A stretch of DNA of 64,000 bases, taken from Hormiphora californensis (Eukaryota; Ctenophora; Tentaculata; Cydippida; Pleurobrachiidae). The translations under genes were made by a program, and so were the position numbers. The notes below the pieces were generated by a model. It was given only the letters and a program-made list of their open reading frames with translations, searched no databases and was not told where the DNA came from. The stretch covers positions 7,855,487 through 7,919,486 of the forward strand of contig CM035354.1 of NCBI GenBank assembly GCA_020137815.1, written 5' to 3'. This document shows positions 61,850 through 64,000 of this stretch, in pieces; within the stretch, counting starts at the first letter, position 1; every line of letters starts with the position of its first letter.

Positions 61850-62045
61850 AGGGGGGCGCTGGGCTTCGGCCCGCAGTCCCGGGGTGTCCGGGCCAGGGGG
61901 GCCCCCGGGTGGGGGGGTGTGGGGGGTGAAACCCCCACAAGCAGGGTCCGGGGCGCACCCCCGGGGGGGGTGTGGGGGGCGACCCCGCGGGGCAGGGCTG
62001 CAAGCCCGGTGGGGGTTTGGGGGGGGGCGAAGCCCCCCGAAAATT
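61850..62045. repeat. GC-rich degenerate repeat with G/C hairpin ends
   Basis: Three loose copies of a roughly 60-base unit combine GGTGGGGGTGTGGGGGG with GAA and a run of CCCCC (for example GGGGCGAAGCCCCCC at 62025). Composition is about 80% GC inside AT-rich surroundings. Similar GGGGCGAAGCCCC-type clusters are familiar from organelle and some large-virus genomes, so a foreign or organellar origin is possible, but no gene accompanies it. Confidence 0.6.
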
Positions 62046-64000
62046 TCGGACATTTTGGGGCTTTTTTAAAAAACGTTTTTAAAAGCTTTTCCGAACCCCC
62101 TTTTGGAAAAGGAAAAAAGATGAAAGTTTTTGATCAAAAAAAAAAAAACTCACCCGGCGCACAAAATTTTTTGGGGTGAACCGAACACCCGGGCATGTCA
62201 AAATGCACTGTGGCGCGGGGAAAGACCCTCTTTTGCTCTGCCCGTGCGTTAAAGGTGCGCGCAGTAAACCGGGTCCGGCAGGTGGACACCCGCTGCGCAA
62301 AAAACCCAAGTTTTCGCATTTTCCACCCTTTTTTTTCAAATTTTTTTTTTTTTTTTCCTTTTTTTTCTTCTTTTCTTCTCCCCTTTTTGGTCGGGGTTTC
62401 CCGCGGAACCCGGCACCCACGACGCCGCCCCCGGCCCGGGCATTTTTTAGAGCCTCTGAAAAGAAAATCTTTAGGGTTTTCCCTATGAAGGAAGATCCGA
62501 CGCTAGAGAGGGACTTTTAAGGGCCCCAAGGGCACCGTAAATGTTGCCACTTCAACCCAATTGAAAAAAACTTGCTACCGTTTTTGGGTCAACTGTGATG
62601 GTAATACGATCCAAACCTAACTTTCAAAATGATCGAATCTTGCTTCATTTTTATCCGTCCACATCTCTCATGACAAAACTTCCCTCAGGTTTTTAAATTC
62701 ACCCCCAAAAAGGTACCGGTTCCTGGACAAAAAACCCCTGTAAGTCGTAAAGTTTTTGTCCCCCCCGGTCTTCTAGCACTGATCACGGGCCGAACCATCC
62801 ATTATGGATTTTCCCCATCAAGGGGGAAACAAAACCCTGTTCCCAAGGGACACACAACACGTTCGGTTGCGCTTTTCAGCGACGGGGGAGTTTGGTTTCT
62901 CTTTGATGAAAAACAGTGAAACTGTGGACAGTGCACAGACAGAAAATTCCGGTTTTGTTTTTTCTCAATGTTTAATTGATCAAATTCGTTTTTCCCCCCT
63001 CTGTGCTTGAGATGTTAATAAAATCCTCCCCCGGTTTTTCTAAATGGTCACGTGAACTGGGGGAAAAAAGGGCCAAAATTCTCACGACGGTAAATGGGGC
63101 CTCTGGAAATGACGATAACCTAAAGTTTGGGAATCGCCTCAAACGGATACCACATTCTTTGAGCCACAGGTTTTTCAATGCGGTGAGTTTCCCTCCCATG
63201 GTACGGTGTTTTAGGCTAAAATCTGACTCTTTTGGTTAAACTGTGGGATCTGAGGATAACAAGTTTTTTGCAACATTAAACCATTCATGGGGCCGCTGTT
63301 AACATGCCATTCCACCCCCAGTTGGGGGTTCCCAAATTGACCCCGATTTTTTAAAAATTGTCCCAATTTCATTTAATTTTACTCTTGTTTAAAAAGTATT
63401 TCCCCTGCACCCCCTCTCTTTCCCGGTAATTTCCTGTTATGCCAGCCTGACACAAACTAAAAAAAATGGATCTTTTAGAGGGGGACTTGTTTCACCTTCA
63501 CGGGGCCCCAAGGGGCCTGCTATTTTCGCCGCTTTCTCTGGGAAATGGAGAAAACTTTGCTATGGGGGGGCTGATGAGCAGGGTTTGTTTTAAAAACAGG
63601 AGATTATTTATTAACAAAAATTTTGTAATCACATTCCCTGGGGTCAAAAACTAAAACATTTTACCCCCCAGGTTTATGGTATGGGACTAACTTGCGGGAA
63701 GATGCCGCCCCTCCTGCCCCAAACCCTCCAAAAAAGGGAAAGTACATAGAGCTTAGACAGCAATACTAAATGTTTTAAAAGGGTAAGGAATCAAATAACC
63801 AGTCTTGCCGGGAAAAAAAAAGAAACCCCAAACCCCTTTAAAAACCCCTTTCCCCCCTTGTGGACCAAAACAGGTTGAAAAAAAGTGACCGTGTTGGCCC
63901 AACCTAAAAATTGTATTTATCGCCCAAACCCTTAATGTGGGACCTCCTTGTTCAGTCTCCCCAAAATCCACTCTAATGGAACAGGAAACAACCCTAATGA

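Larger units (their letters stand above)
53450..64000. other. Low-quality or degraded sequence
   Basis: From about 53,450 runs of T, C, G and A of 5-18 bases become very frequent, coding frames longer than 150 codons vanish, and local similarity to known genes is broken every few bases. The first 100 bases still resemble CRTC intron. The change fits homopolymer-inflated raw long-read sequence better than biology. Frames of 60-165 codons here are low complexity or accidental. Two islands are worth noting separately (57.5-58.15 kb and 61.85-62.05 kb), plus CT/GA runs at 54583-54646, 59020-59050, 60630-60680 and 61225-61300. Confidence 0.75.

Overview
The window is nuclear DNA of an animal. The visible genes are split by short GT-AG introns, mostly about 70-400 bases, and several belong to families known from animals: a neuron navigator, a CRTC coactivator, FAM193, FAM174, a rhodopsin-class receptor and stomatin. 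Divergence from vertebrate relatives, the compact layout and many CT/GA microsatellites suggest an early-branching animal. A sponge is my best guess, but nothing in the sequence proves it.

Layout. 46-10998 (+): the 3' part of a neuron navigator gene, with a 2.2 kb near-perfect palindrome and a 1 kb minisatellite in its introns. 12102-14987 (-): a small FAM174-like membrane protein. 15769-17131 (+): alpha-tubulin, broken by four single-base insertions. 17563-18288 (+): a PI31 proteasome regulator. 18398-20863 (+): a secretory-pathway JmjC/cupin dioxygenase. 21617-22771 (-): a single-exon class A GPCR. 22772-28101: a 5 kb stretch without a supported gene. 28102-28938 (+): an acidic unknown protein. 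29243-35278 (-): a tight housekeeping row of V-ATPase subunit F, IGBP1/alpha-4 and CEBPZ/Noc1. 36508-37520: a palindromic transposon-like element. 37761-38180 (-): an EGF-like single-pass membrane protein. 39176-44290 (+): FAM193, with several reading-frame breaks in its large exon. 44685-46101: a TA-flanked inverted-repeat element. 46588-48635 (-): stomatin. 49686 onward (+): the 5' part of a CRTC gene, whose exons 3-6 occur twice.

From about 53,450 to the end the sequence changes character: homopolymer runs are inflated and reading frames collapse. The only recognisable content is a degraded non-LTR retrotransposon reverse-transcriptase fragment near 57.5-58.1 kb and a GC-rich repeat near 61.9 kb. 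With the indels in tubulin and FAM193 and the silent-only differences between the CRTC copies, this points to a long-read assembly with unpolished or uncollapsed haplotype sequence, so several oddities may be technical.

The genes are mostly housekeeping functions: cytoskeleton, proteasome, proton pump, PP2A regulation, ribosome biogenesis and membrane scaffolding. They are packed by chance neighbourhood rather than as one pathway. I found no clearly new biological system. The most notable items are the two large palindromes, the TA-flanked element with internal repeats, the CRTC duplication, the clustered tubulin insertions and the all-frames-open minisatellite.
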